A stretch of DNA of 64,000 nucleotides from assembly GCF_007746795.1 (NCBI RefSeq), contig NZ_CP036343.1:7197029-7261028 (forward strand). Direction: 5' to 3'. Under the pieces are notes generated by a model. That model saw nothing but the letters and a program-made list of their open reading frames with translations, had not been told where the DNA came from and searched no databases. Position 1 is the stretch's first letter. Every line of letters begins with the position of its first letter. The translations under genes and the position numbers were made by a program. Of the stretch, positions 18,281-26,197 are shown in pieces. Source of the stretch: Gimesia algae. Its GTDB lineage: Bacteria; Planctomycetota; Planctomycetia; Planctomycetales; Planctomycetaceae.

Positions 18281-19519
18281 TTACTGCAAGATCAAATTTC
18301 GTCTTAACAGATTGAGCGCGGCTTTTGTGACGCGGCTTTTGGCAATCGCCCGATTGACTGTCAGGCCAATTTCTTCCACCCATTCTGTCTCTCGATTCGC
18401 CAGGGCAACATAAGCCTGGGGAACCTGATCCGGGTCCTGCCAGGACTGTTGAGGGTCGAGCAGGATCGCTAAGGCATAGTCACTGTCAAATTTTTCTCTC
18501 GTCGCCTGCGCAATCTGGGCCGCTCCTTCTGCATCAAAAGCGACCGTCTCCTGCTCTGAGTTTGAGTCCAGGTATTTGTTGGTCGACTGTAATCGGGAAA
18601 CAATTCCACCTGCATACCAGTCGGCGGAACCATTGACTTCCGTCAGCCGATACGACAGCAGCCCTCCCGTGCCACATTCACAGGTTGCCAGTGATTGCTG
18701 TTTCTGGCTGAGCAGCAGCATCACGATATGTTCCAGTTCTTCGTCTTCATACCCAAAGATAAATTCTCCGAGTCGCTCCTGGATCAAAGTGTGCGTCTCT
18801 GAAATTTTCTGCTCACACTCTTCCAGAGAACTCCCAGCAGCTTTAATCCGCAGGGTAATGGTGGCTTCATGAGCCGTGATTCCCACTTCCGGATCTCGAC
18901 CTCGGCTTGTGATATCGCCCAGCAATTCTTCTGTTTTTGATTCCCCCACTCCAAAGCAGTTGATCCTGGCAAAGCGAATCATATTTGTGCCATGAGTCAA
19001 CCGGGGTAATACCGACTGATAAAACATCGGCTTCATTTCTGAGGGAACGCCCGGCATCGCGGCAATCAGGCAAACCGATTTCCCATCAATGCGGGGGACT
19101 TCCATCCAGATTCCCGGAGCGGTGCCATGTTCATTCTGAATCGGTTCTGCCCCTTGGGGAAACATGGCCTGGATTCGATTCCGCTCGGGCATTTCACGCG
19201 AGCGTTGCTGAAACATCGCCTCAATGATCTCCATCGACTTTTCATCCAGCACGAGATCTGCCTGTGTTAATTCTGCCAGAGCCTGACGAGTCAGGTCATC
19301 CAGAGTAGGCCCCAGCCCTCCTGTAATGAGAACCAGATCAGAACGCTCTGCTGAAAGGCGAAACTGGATGGCGATTTCATCCAGATTGTCGGCGATTGTC
19401 GTGTGAAAATGAGTGGAGATGCCAACCGCGGCCAGTTCTGTACTCAGCCACTGACTGTTGGTATCGAGTTTTTCTCCGTTGGTCAGCTCACTGCCAATCG
19501 CAATTATTTCTGCTTGCAT
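18281..19519 (-). CDS. cinA: CinA family protein
   Basis: 412 residues from the ATG at 19519 (MQAEIIAIGSELTNG); the frame is open 17 codons further but those residues are unrelated to the family. The N-terminal MoCF/COG1058 domain (GSELTNG, GGLGPTLDDLT, PGVPSEM) occupies about 1-170 and is typical of ADP-ribose pyrophosphatase-like CinA. The C-terminal PncC-like domain (about 260-412) normally has ESCTGG with a catalytic Ser; here it reads ECGTGG, so Cys stands at the Ser position. NMN deamidase activity is therefore doubtful. It lies 69 bp downstream of a glycosyltransferase gene on the same strand. Confidence 0.88.
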   Translation of the reverse strand: MQAEIIAIGSELTNGEKLDTNSQWLSTELAAVGISTHFHTTIADNLDEIAIQFRLSAERSDLVLITGGLGPTLDDLTRQALAELTQADLVLDEKSMEIIEAMFQQRSREMPERNRIQAMFPQGAEPIQNEHGTAPGIWMEVPRIDGKSVCLIAAMPGVPSEMKPMFYQSVLPRLTHGTNMIRFARINCFGVGESKTEELLGDITSRGRDPEVGITAHEATITLRIKAAGSSLEECEQKISETHTLIQERLGEFIFGYEDEELEHIVMLLLSQKQQSLATCECGTGGLLSYRLTEVNGSADWYAGGIVSRLQSTNKYLDSNSEQETVAFDAEGAAQIAQATREKFDSDYALAILLDPQQSWQDPDQVPQAYVALANRETEWVEEIGLTVNRAIAKSRVTKAALNLLRRNLILQ

Positions 19520-19588
19520 TCCTGTATCCAGTAACGAGATGGGAGAATCACTGTTCCGGCAGCGATGCACTGTTTCTTTTCGTAGCGA

Positions 19589-20686
19589 TCAGACCGGAAC
19601 CTGCAATGCCAGTTTATACTGTTCTACAGTTTTCTCAACCATGGTCTCCACCCGGAATTCCTGCCGAACCAGTTCCCGGGCCGATTCTCCCATCGCCCGC
19701 GCTTTCAATGGGTCGTCCAGCAGCTTCAGGATACTGCTTGCCAGTATTTCGCTGTTTGATGGAGGAATCACCAGCCCGGTTTCCCCATCGCGGATCACAG
19801 AATAGATCCCGCCCACCCCGGTCGCGATCACCGGCTTGGCCAATGCCATCGCTTCCAGCATGATCGTCCCCAGCCCCTGTCTGAGGGAAGCCAGACAGAA
19901 AATGTCCATCGCCTCCAGAGAGATGGAAAAGTCGTAGAGATTAGGAACAAAGGTCACGTTTTCAGAAATTTCCAGATCACGAACCAGGTGCCGCAAATTA
20001 CTTTCCTCCGGACCTGCCCCCGAAACCAAAAACTGGACATGTGGATTCACTTCCAGAACGCGACTGGCTGCTCCCAGAAAATACGGCAACCCTTTAATGG
20101 CCTCCAGCGGGCCTGCTGTACCAACCACAGGCTCGTGATCGCGGGACAGGACAGGTACATGCTGAGACTGCTCAGGCACATCCACGCCACTGGAAATCAC
20201 CAGTACAAAATCATCTGGCAAACCGGTACGGGCTATCAGATCTTTTTTGACTGACTCGCTGACCGTAATAATCCCTTTGCACCACCGCATATCAATCCGC
20301 AGACGCTCATCACTCTGCAGATAGTCATTCACAGTCAACAGAAAGGGACGTTTCAGCTTGCGGGCCAGCCATTGTCCCTGTGGCAAAACATGCCGCGACT
20401 GAATATGAATCAGATCGGGCCGCTTCTTTTCCAGCTCCTGTTTCACGAGATGTAAAATCAGATGCCCCAGTATCGGCACATTCAGGTTCCGATACTCCTT
20501 AATATCCAGCTTCGCGCGCATACTGGGATCGACTTTCGTCGCATTGGGACAAATGACCCTGGTTTCGATACCATACGCGGCCGTGTATTGTGCCAGTCTC
20601 AAAGTGTATGCTGAGGTACCTCTCACCTCAAAAGGCCCTGCAAATAATAACACTTTGAGAGGAGAATCTGCTTTGCTCATTTGCAT
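19589..20686 (-). CDS. GT4-family glycosyltransferase
   Basis: 365 residues with the two Rossmann-like halves of GT-B enzymes. N-terminal: RGTSAYTLRLAQYTAAYG and DLIHIQSRHV. C-terminal: GPLEAIKGLPYFLGAA, FLVSGAGPEE and GLGTIMLEAMALAKPVIAT. In the nucleotide-sugar EX7E motif the first Glu is Gln (LRQGLGTIMLEA) while the second is kept. It would transfer a sugar from an NDP-sugar onto a lipid or polysaccharide acceptor at the inner face of the membrane. Donor and acceptor are not predictable. It precedes cinA on the same strand. Confidence 0.9.
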   Translation of the reverse strand: MQMSKADSPLKVLLFAGPFEVRGTSAYTLRLAQYTAAYGIETRVICPNATKVDPSMRAKLDIKEYRNLNVPILGHLILHLVKQELEKKRPDLIHIQSRHVLPQGQWLARKLKRPFLLTVNDYLQSDERLRIDMRWCKGIITVSESVKKDLIARTGLPDDFVLVISSGVDVPEQSQHVPVLSRDHEPVVGTAGPLEAIKGLPYFLGAASRVLEVNPHVQFLVSGAGPEESNLRHLVRDLEISENVTFVPNLYDFSISLEAMDIFCLASLRQGLGTIMLEAMALAKPVIATGVGGIYSVIRDGETGLVIPPSNSEILASSILKLLDDPLKARAMGESARELVRQEFRVETMVEKTVEQYKLALQVPV

Positions 20687-20747
20687 ATTTCCAGCGCTGC
20701 AACAGAGGCAGTAAAGATCAAAGTGATATGCGGCGTTAGATTCATGT

Positions 20748-21449
20748 TCAAGAACGGCGACGGGACAGAGGCGGGGAGAGAATCTCGTTCAGAATAATGG
20801 CCTGTTGAAATGATTGGCGGTTACGCAATAAATCACGAATTTGTCTGCTTCCACCTCGTTTCCCATCAGAGGCGTGCCGCGTTTCACTTTCTCGTGAGCC
20901 AAAGAGTTCCGACTGAGGGCGAATGCCATCTTCATCGAGTTTGCTGTTAATACTGCTTTGCAGATGTTTCTTCTGACGCTTCTCGATCCGCGCACGCATC
21001 GAGCCTCCTAATCGCTTCTGACGGGCCTCTTCCTGCTGCTCTGCGCGTTCCCGGGCTGAAACATGAACCTTGGGTTCTTTCACAGTTTTTTGCTGGGATG
21101 CCATTTTTTTGGCCTGCTGAGCGCGACGTCCCTGTGGCTGCGAATTCTGTTTTTCCCGGCGGCGTCTGGGGGGAGGTTGCTGAACGCTGGTTGTTGCCTG
21201 GACATCGTCTTCGAAGAAATCGACTTCGACTGGTTTCTTCTTTTTCTCTGCCTGGGGATTCATTGCATCCTGCAGAAATTTTTCCAGCTCTTTCTGCAGC
21301 GCAGCTTTCTTTTTGACTTTGCCCGGTTGCGGTTTATTTTTTTCCTTGGCAATATTGCTGAAGGCACTCACGGCACTGATTAACAGGAATATGACCCCGA
21401 CAATCACACCGACAATATCATCGCCAGCTGCCAGTATTGGAAATTCCAT
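20748..21449 (-). CDS. Basic single-pass membrane protein, unknown function
   Basis: 233 residues, not a family I recognise. One N-terminal membrane helix (about 10-30: DIVGVIVGVIFLLISAVSAF) is followed by a long, strongly charged, Lys/Arg/Gln-rich region (PPPRRRREK, KKMASQQK) predicted to be disordered or helical in the cytoplasm. The ATG at 21449 follows a GTG and has AGGA eight bases upstream. It lies directly downstream of floA (67 bp) on the same strand, so a role linked to flotillin membrane domains is possible but only by context. Confidence 0.72.
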   Translation of the reverse strand: MEFPILAAGDDIVGVIVGVIFLLISAVSAFSNIAKEKNKPQPGKVKKKAALQKELEKFLQDAMNPQAEKKKKPVEVDFFEDDVQATTSVQQPPPRRRREKQNSQPQGRRAQQAKKMASQQKTVKEPKVHVSARERAEQQEEARQKRLGGSMRARIEKRQKKHLQSSINSKLDEDGIRPQSELFGSRESETRHASDGKRGGSRQIRDLLRNRQSFQQAIILNEILSPPLSRRRS

Positions 21450-21516
21450 CACTTGATTCCTGTCTTAAAATCCGGTCCGAAAATTCATCTCATTCCACAA
21501 ACATCCGGGAAGTTGC

Positions 21517-22566
21517 TTAATTAGCAGGAGACATTTCCCGCTCGGGAGTTGCTATGGCGTCACGCATCTTCGTATCAGCCTGAACGTTTTTCAGTTCATA
21601 GTAGTCCATCAGGCCCATTTTCTTATTACGAAACGCGCTGGCAATAGCCTGCGGAACCTTGGCTTCCGCTAATACCACTTTCGCCCGGTTTTCCTGGGTC
21701 AACGCGACCATTTCCTGCTCACGCGCTTTTTGTTCCGCACGACGCTGTTCTGCTTTGGCCTGAGCCACACGCATTTCTGCTTCCGCATGATCTGCCTGTA
21801 ATCGGGCACCTATATTTTCGCCCACATCAACGTCAGCAATATCAATCGAAACAATCGTGTAAGCCGTCTGTTTCTCTAATCCTTCATTCAAGACGATCTG
21901 CGTGATTTTATCCGGGTTTTCCAGGACCTTTTTATAGGAATCAGTGGAACCGATGGCCTGCACAATCCCCTGGCCGACGCGGGCGATCACAGTCTCTTCG
22001 GTGGCCCCACCGACCAGCTGTTTCAGGTTCGTCCGCACGGTGACACGGGCCCGAACATTCAACTGAATTCCATCGCCGGCCACGGCATCCAGAGTGCTGT
22101 TCGTCTTACGGGAATCCGGACAGTCGATGACCTTGGGATACACGCTCGTCCGGACCGCATCCAGAATATCGCGCCCGGCAAGATCAATCGCCTGTGCCGA
22201 CTGCCAGTCCAGATCAATTTTGGCCCGTTGGGCGGCGATCAATGCTCGAATCACATTCGGCACATTTCCCCCCGCGAGATAATGTGCTTCCAGATCCCGC
22301 GTGGAGATATCGTAGGTACGGGTGACCCCCGCTTGAATCGCCATAATTTTACTGCGAACGATAATTGTGGGATTCACTTTTCGAATCGTCATCATCACCA
22401 GATTCGGAAACGAGATCCTGGCATTCGTCATTTTGCACTGAATCCACAACCCGGCAAAACGTGCGAAGACTGCGAAAAACACCAACGTGCCGAGAAATAC
22501 GACAGCGCCGACAATCCAGATATATGTGGAGCTATCTTCGGCAGCGAAAAGATTCAAGTCGTTCAT
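21517..22566 (-). CDS. floA: Flotillin-like protein FloA
   Basis: 349 residues, close to the usual 330. It has one N-terminal membrane anchor (about 17-40: [21 protein letters not shown]), then the SPFH-like region ([29 protein letters not shown]) and an Ala/Glu-rich coiled coil ([26 protein letters not shown]) typical of FloA. It organises functional membrane microdomains. NfeD is its classic partner and lies immediately upstream on the same strand, but a 94-bp repeat (22593-22686) sits in the gap 27 bp before the start codon. Confidence 0.93.
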   Translation of the reverse strand: MNDLNLFAAEDSSTYIWIVGAVVFLGTLVFFAVFARFAGLWIQCKMTNARISFPNLVMMTIRKVNPTIIVRSKIMAIQAGVTRTYDISTRDLEAHYLAGGNVPNVIRALIAAQRAKIDLDWQSAQAIDLAGRDILDAVRTSVYPKVIDCPDSRKTNSTLDAVAGDGIQLNVRARVTVRTNLKQLVGGATEETVIARVGQGIVQAIGSTDSYKKVLENPDKITQIVLNEGLEKQTAYTIVSIDIADVDVGENIGARLQADHAEAEMRVAQAKAEQRRAEQKAREQEMVALTQENRAKVVLAEAKVPQAIASAFRNKKMGLMDYYELKNVQADTKMRDAIATPEREMSPAN

Positions 22567-22592
22567 TCCTGTTTTCCAATCCTAAGAATATC

Positions 22593-22686
22593 TAGAGTGC
22601 ATCACATTTAACCATAGCGTCACTCAATCTATTATACTCGGTTCAAACGGCTCTGGAGACACTACAGTAAAACTGGACACAGTCTA
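22593..22686 (-). repeat. 94-bp TA-bounded element, copy 3 (reverse)
   Basis: Full-length copy (TAGAGTGCATCAC ... GACACAGTCTA) between nfeD and floA, 27 bp upstream of the floA start. It occupies the leader of floA and could affect co-transcription with nfeD. Confidence 0.85.
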
Positions 22687-22799
22687 GATCCAGGTGATGT
22701 TCAGAAACAGCTGTAACCAACTATTAAAACCTGTTACTCCATCGTGACTTGCTTATTGTAAAGTAAATTTCGTTCAGCATCCAGAGACGACCTTCAGAT

Positions 22800-23396
22800 T
22801 CAGCTGTCCGGTACTTCAAAGTCGAGTGATTCATCAGCCATGCTCTTATCGGAGGCAGCTGATTCGTCTCCCGACTTCGTCTCATCGACAACTGGCTGTT
22901 TGACAACCTTGACGACCAGTCTGGTCCCTTCCACTGCGATAATTTCAACGTCCACCTGCGAATCCACGATCATTCCCTGGCTTTCGCAGTGATGTCTTTC
23001 ATGATTAACGAGCACGAACCCGCTGGGGTTCAAAAGAGTTTGCGTTTTTCCAATCTTTCCAATCAACGACCGCAAATGTGCGGTTTCCTCTTGGAAACCT
23101 GTAACCTCATCCAGCGTGGGAACTTCGTGAATTACCTTTTTCCCCCAGGCCGTATTGGGGAAGAAGCGGACGGCAAACCCCAGAGTCGTCGGAATCAGCA
23201 CAATCACACTCGCAATATAAGTCCACCACAAGCCCGGGCTCGACCCCCACCAGGCCATCCAGGCTGCCCAGACAGAAGCCGCCAGACTGGTTAAAGCCAG
23301 AACAGCTATGAGTCCGCCAGAGGGGAGAAAAATCTCGGCGACCAGCATCATCAACGCGACTGCCAAAGCAAGAATTGCTATGAGTGAATAATCCAT
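22800..23396 (-). CDS. nfeD: NfeD family membrane protein
   Basis: 198 residues from the ATG at 23396 (MDYSLIAILALAVALMMLV); a longer frame adds 27 polar residues unlikely to be translated. There are three or four hydrophobic helices in the first 105 residues, then a soluble C-terminal OB-fold typical of NfeD (LIGKIGKTQTLLNPSGFVLV, VEIIAVEGTRLVVKVV) and an acidic Ser/Glu/Asp-rich tail. This is the short form without the ClpP-like protease domain. NfeD proteins act with flotillins; floA follows on the same strand after a 230-bp gap that contains a mobile repeat. Confidence 0.88.
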   Translation of the reverse strand: MDYSLIAILALAVALMMLVAEIFLPSGGLIAVLALTSLAASVWAAWMAWWGSSPGLWWTYIASVIVLIPTTLGFAVRFFPNTAWGKKVIHEVPTLDEVTGFQEETAHLRSLIGKIGKTQTLLNPSGFVLVNHERHHCESQGMIVDSQVDVEIIAVEGTRLVVKVVKQPVVDETKSGDESAASDKSMADESLDFEVPDS

Positions 23397-24070
23397 CAGG
23401 TCTACAGACTTTCCGTGCGCTGTCCTTTCCCACCTTGGTTTCAAACCGGAAAAGTACAATAGTTCGAGTGAATTCAAACAGTCATTTCTATTCGTATACT
23501 CGTACAGGACGGCAGCTTATGACGCCGCAGCTTTATTGTACCGGTTCCCATCAGCAAGGCAAGATGCGAACGGAAAAACCTCACCAGAGGGAGGAAACGA
23601 GATGTGAAAACGTCAAAACTGAGTGATTCCCGATACGCTGCAGCGGGATATTTTCGACGCTAGACTGTGTCCAGTTTTACTGTAGCGTCTCCAGTTCCAT
23701 TTGGACCGAGTATATTAGATTGACAGACGCTATGGTTAAATGTAATGCGATCTAGAACGATTCCAGACAGTCTGCCAGAACCAAGTGACGAGACAATTAA
23801 CACGCGGTCAGGTGCACTGGCAAGTCTTGTACTTCAGTCTTTAGATAGATTGCATACAAGCTGAAAGTTGTGACAAGTCCTGCTGGCTCTAGTTGCTTCA
23901 CTGATCGTCTTTTTCAGAATACATGACTCTTTCTGATTTGTCTGTTTCCATGAAAAAGAATCTACCTGCAAACCAAAGGCCTGTTGAGTGATGATTCAAT
24001 TTACTCACTCGCCTTGTGTTGCCACGTGGTAGTGGGTTCATTTTATCTAACCCCGTGTGTATTGGCCTGA
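23397..24070. other. Intergenic region around repeat copy 4
   Basis: About 670 bases between nfeD (minus) and a small plus-strand gene. It holds one full 94-bp element at 23661-23754. The rest shows no convincing gene; from about 23900 onward the sequence becomes A+T rich. Confidence 0.5.
23661..23754 (+). repeat. 94-bp TA-bounded element, copy 4 (forward)
   Basis: Full-length copy (TAGACTGTGTCC ... ATGCGATCTA) about 265 bp upstream of nfeD. With copy 3 it brackets nfeD in inverted orientation. Confidence 0.87.
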
Positions 24071-24358
24071 ATGGACTATTTGTCATCTGAGCGCTATAAT
24101 TTATGCATGCAATTACACTTAATAATCAGTTGGTTAACTATGTGTTTGTCAGCCCTGATGTTTCTGCTTTTATGTACCGTTCATCAGGATGAGATACCAT
24201 TTCGCATTACGTTTTTAATTTTATTTATATTTGCTCTCAGTTTCTTCGAACTATTCAGCGAACCACCTTCGGAGTCAAGGCTACTAAGGAGAATTGCAAC
24301 TTGTGTAATCATGGCAATCTCATTGATTTACTTCACATACCAGTTTTTTATCAAATAG
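24071..24358 (+). CDS. Small AT-rich membrane protein, unknown
   Basis: 95 residues, no family recognised. Hydrophobic segments at about 15-37 (HLIISWLTMCLSALMFLLL), 45-62 (ITFLILFIFALSFFELF) and 73-94 (TCVIMAISLIYFTYQFF) predict three membrane helices. Base composition is clearly poorer in G and C than the neighbours. An alternative start is the Met at residue 13. The membrane-protein pattern is the only support, so this may be a real orphan gene or a chance frame in AT-rich DNA. Confidence 0.45.
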   Translation: MDYLSSERYNLCMQLHLIISWLTMCLSALMFLLLCTVHQDEIPFRITFLILFIFALSFFELFSEPPSESRLLRRIATCVIMAISLIYFTYQFFIK

Positions 24359-24530
24359 CCCTGCAGTCCACGTACGACAAGCCAAAACTGAAGAGTGAAG
24401 TATGTTCGTTGCAGTCTTTTTGTAAAGCGAATGGCCACGATCAGTCAAAACATATTGATGATTAAGGAAAGCTGCGAACGGAAAATCTGGTTTTGTATCG
24501 GTTCTTCCGCAGATTAATTCCCTTCCCGAA

Positions 24531-25592
24531 TTACGGGTCGCAGGCCAGAGACTGGCATGGCGTGCAATATACGGGGTCTGGCTGGTTACTCAAATCCACG
24601 ATCCAGATATTCCGAAAGCGGACGGGATTGGTATGATCCTGCAGCTTGATCGGAAACAAGTCGGGACCTTCCTGCTTGCCTCCGCCGGTTTTTGCGATGA
24701 TGGAGTAATCCTGGTGAACGGGAACACCATTCAGTAGTACCGTAATGAAGGCGTTTTTGATCTTTTCACCTTGCGCATCGAATTTAGGAGCCACGAAAGC
24801 GATGTCATAAGTCTGCCAGCTGAGAGGAGGGAAACACATATTTACATCACCACGCTTTTGCTTGTACAGCCCGCCACACTCATTCTCGACCCCTTCCAGG
24901 CCAAACGAATCGAGGATCTGGACTTCATAGCGGCTCTGCAGATAAACACCGCTGTTACTGCGTGCCTGTCCGGTAGCATAAGGCATATAAGGCAGGCGAA
25001 ACTCCAGATGCAGACGGAAACTGCGATAGGTATTCTTGAATTCGGTTCCCTCTTTTAACAGGCCTTCCTCTGTGATTTCAGCGTCTTTGAGCATATCGGT
25101 CGAAGTGCCATCAAACAGCACGGTCGATCCAGGGGGTGGCGTGGCTCCCAGTGTGATGCTGCGGCGCTGAGTTTTCAATAACTGACCGAGCAGATGTCCT
25201 GCCTCGTCCCGAACATCGACAACACCTCCGTGCAACACCTGTATCTGAAAATCACCACCGGTCAGGAATAACACATCTCCTTGCCGAGCCCCTTCCAGCT
25301 CGACTCGTGCAGAACGGTCCCACCCATTTCCAGGCAGTCCGCCATGATAGAGTGATGCAACAAAATGACCATCACCACGGGCAACAACCTGCAAACCCAA
25401 CGCTGCTGCACCACACCAGGAACAGTCATTGCCGATCTGGCCATAGTATTCACCCTGATACTGAAAGTCCTCGTCGGCTTGATCGATCTCGAGGATCGCA
25501 AATTTTTTATCCCCTTTGGGAGCCTGTGCAAATGCTGTCGAAGTCAGCAGAAATTGAAACGCAAATAAACCGACCAGTGCAAGACGAAACAT
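24531..25592 (-). CDS. Secreted DUF1080 (3-keto-disaccharide hydrolase-like) protein
   Basis: 353 residues with a clear signal peptide (MFRLALVGLFAFQFLLTSTAFA). The C-terminal 200 residues are the DUF1080/concanavalin-like lectin fold: VLFDGTSTDMLKDAEI, FRLHLEFRLPY, SNSGVYLQSRYEVQILDSFG, ECGGLYKQK and VRFRNIWI. The first 130 residues form a separate beta-rich region (WCGAAALGLQVVARGDG) without a name. DUF1080 proteins are abundant in Planctomycetes and some hydrolyse 3-keto-glycosides after oxidation by Gfo/Idh/MocA enzymes. It is divergent from the symporter pair. Confidence 0.87.
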   Translation of the reverse strand: MFRLALVGLFAFQFLLTSTAFAQAPKGDKKFAILEIDQADEDFQYQGEYYGQIGNDCSWCGAAALGLQVVARGDGHFVASLYHGGLPGNGWDRSARVELEGARQGDVLFLTGGDFQIQVLHGGVVDVRDEAGHLLGQLLKTQRRSITLGATPPPGSTVLFDGTSTDMLKDAEITEEGLLKEGTEFKNTYRSFRLHLEFRLPYMPYATGQARSNSGVYLQSRYEVQILDSFGLEGVENECGGLYKQKRGDVNMCFPPLSWQTYDIAFVAPKFDAQGEKIKNAFITVLLNGVPVHQDYSIIAKTGGGKQEGPDLFPIKLQDHTNPVRFRNIWIVDLSNQPDPVYCTPCQSLACDP

Positions 25593-25954
25593 CTATCCCC
25601 CAAGTTCTCTAATAGCCTTAACCCGAAATGACCAACAATTCTGTGCAAACCACCATTCTGGGGAGACTTCCCGGCATTTGCAAGTCTGGATTCATCCTTT
25701 GAATCTTAAGACTCTTCCCCGCCTGCGATACACGAATTTTTGTAAATCAACGTTAACACTCAACATCGGTTCTCCTTGAGATCAGCAGGTTTATTGACAC
25801 AATACTAACCGGTATGTTGTGACTCTTCGGAGAATTTGTCACAATAGGACCCCAATGCGATTCAGCGAATTCTGATTCCCGCCCATGCCCGTACTTTCAT
25901 CTGGTAATAGCAAACCCACCTGAAGTGACTCTGTCGATATAGAAAAGATGACTT
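25593..25954. other. Divergent promoter region
   Basis: About 360 bases between the DUF1080 gene (minus) and the DUF3311 gene (plus). TTGACA at 25794-25799 resembles a -35 box pointing to the symporter genes but has no good -10 at normal spacing. No repeat or small gene seen. Confidence 0.45.
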
Positions 25955-26197
25955 ATGAGATACACCATTTATGGCTTGGTTGTCCTGCTTATCATCATTC
26001 ACCAGGATAACTGGTTGTGGGACGACAAACGTCTCATCTGGGGCTTCATGCCGATCACCCTGCTGTATCAGGCGGGTATCTCCGTCGGCGCTGCGATTGT
26101 CTGGTTCCTGGCCACCAAGTTTGCCTGGCCTCATCACTTGGAAGAAGTTACACAAGAACCACCTGCACAGGCTCAGGAAACAGGAGATAAAGAATAA
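25955..26197 (+). CDS. DUF3311 small membrane protein, symporter partner
   Basis: 80 residues, two membrane helices (about 4-17 and 29-55) separated by a short polar loop (HQDNWLWDDKRL). This pattern matches DUF3311 proteins, which are encoded just before sodium/solute symporters. Its TAA shares one base with the ATG of the symporter, so translation is coupled. The C-terminus is a soluble acidic/Gln tail. The function is inferred to be assembly or regulation of the transporter. Confidence 0.8.
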   Translation: MRYTIYGLVVLLIIIHQDNWLWDDKRLIWGFMPITLLYQAGISVGAAIVWFLATKFAWPHHLEEVTQEPPAQAQETGDKE

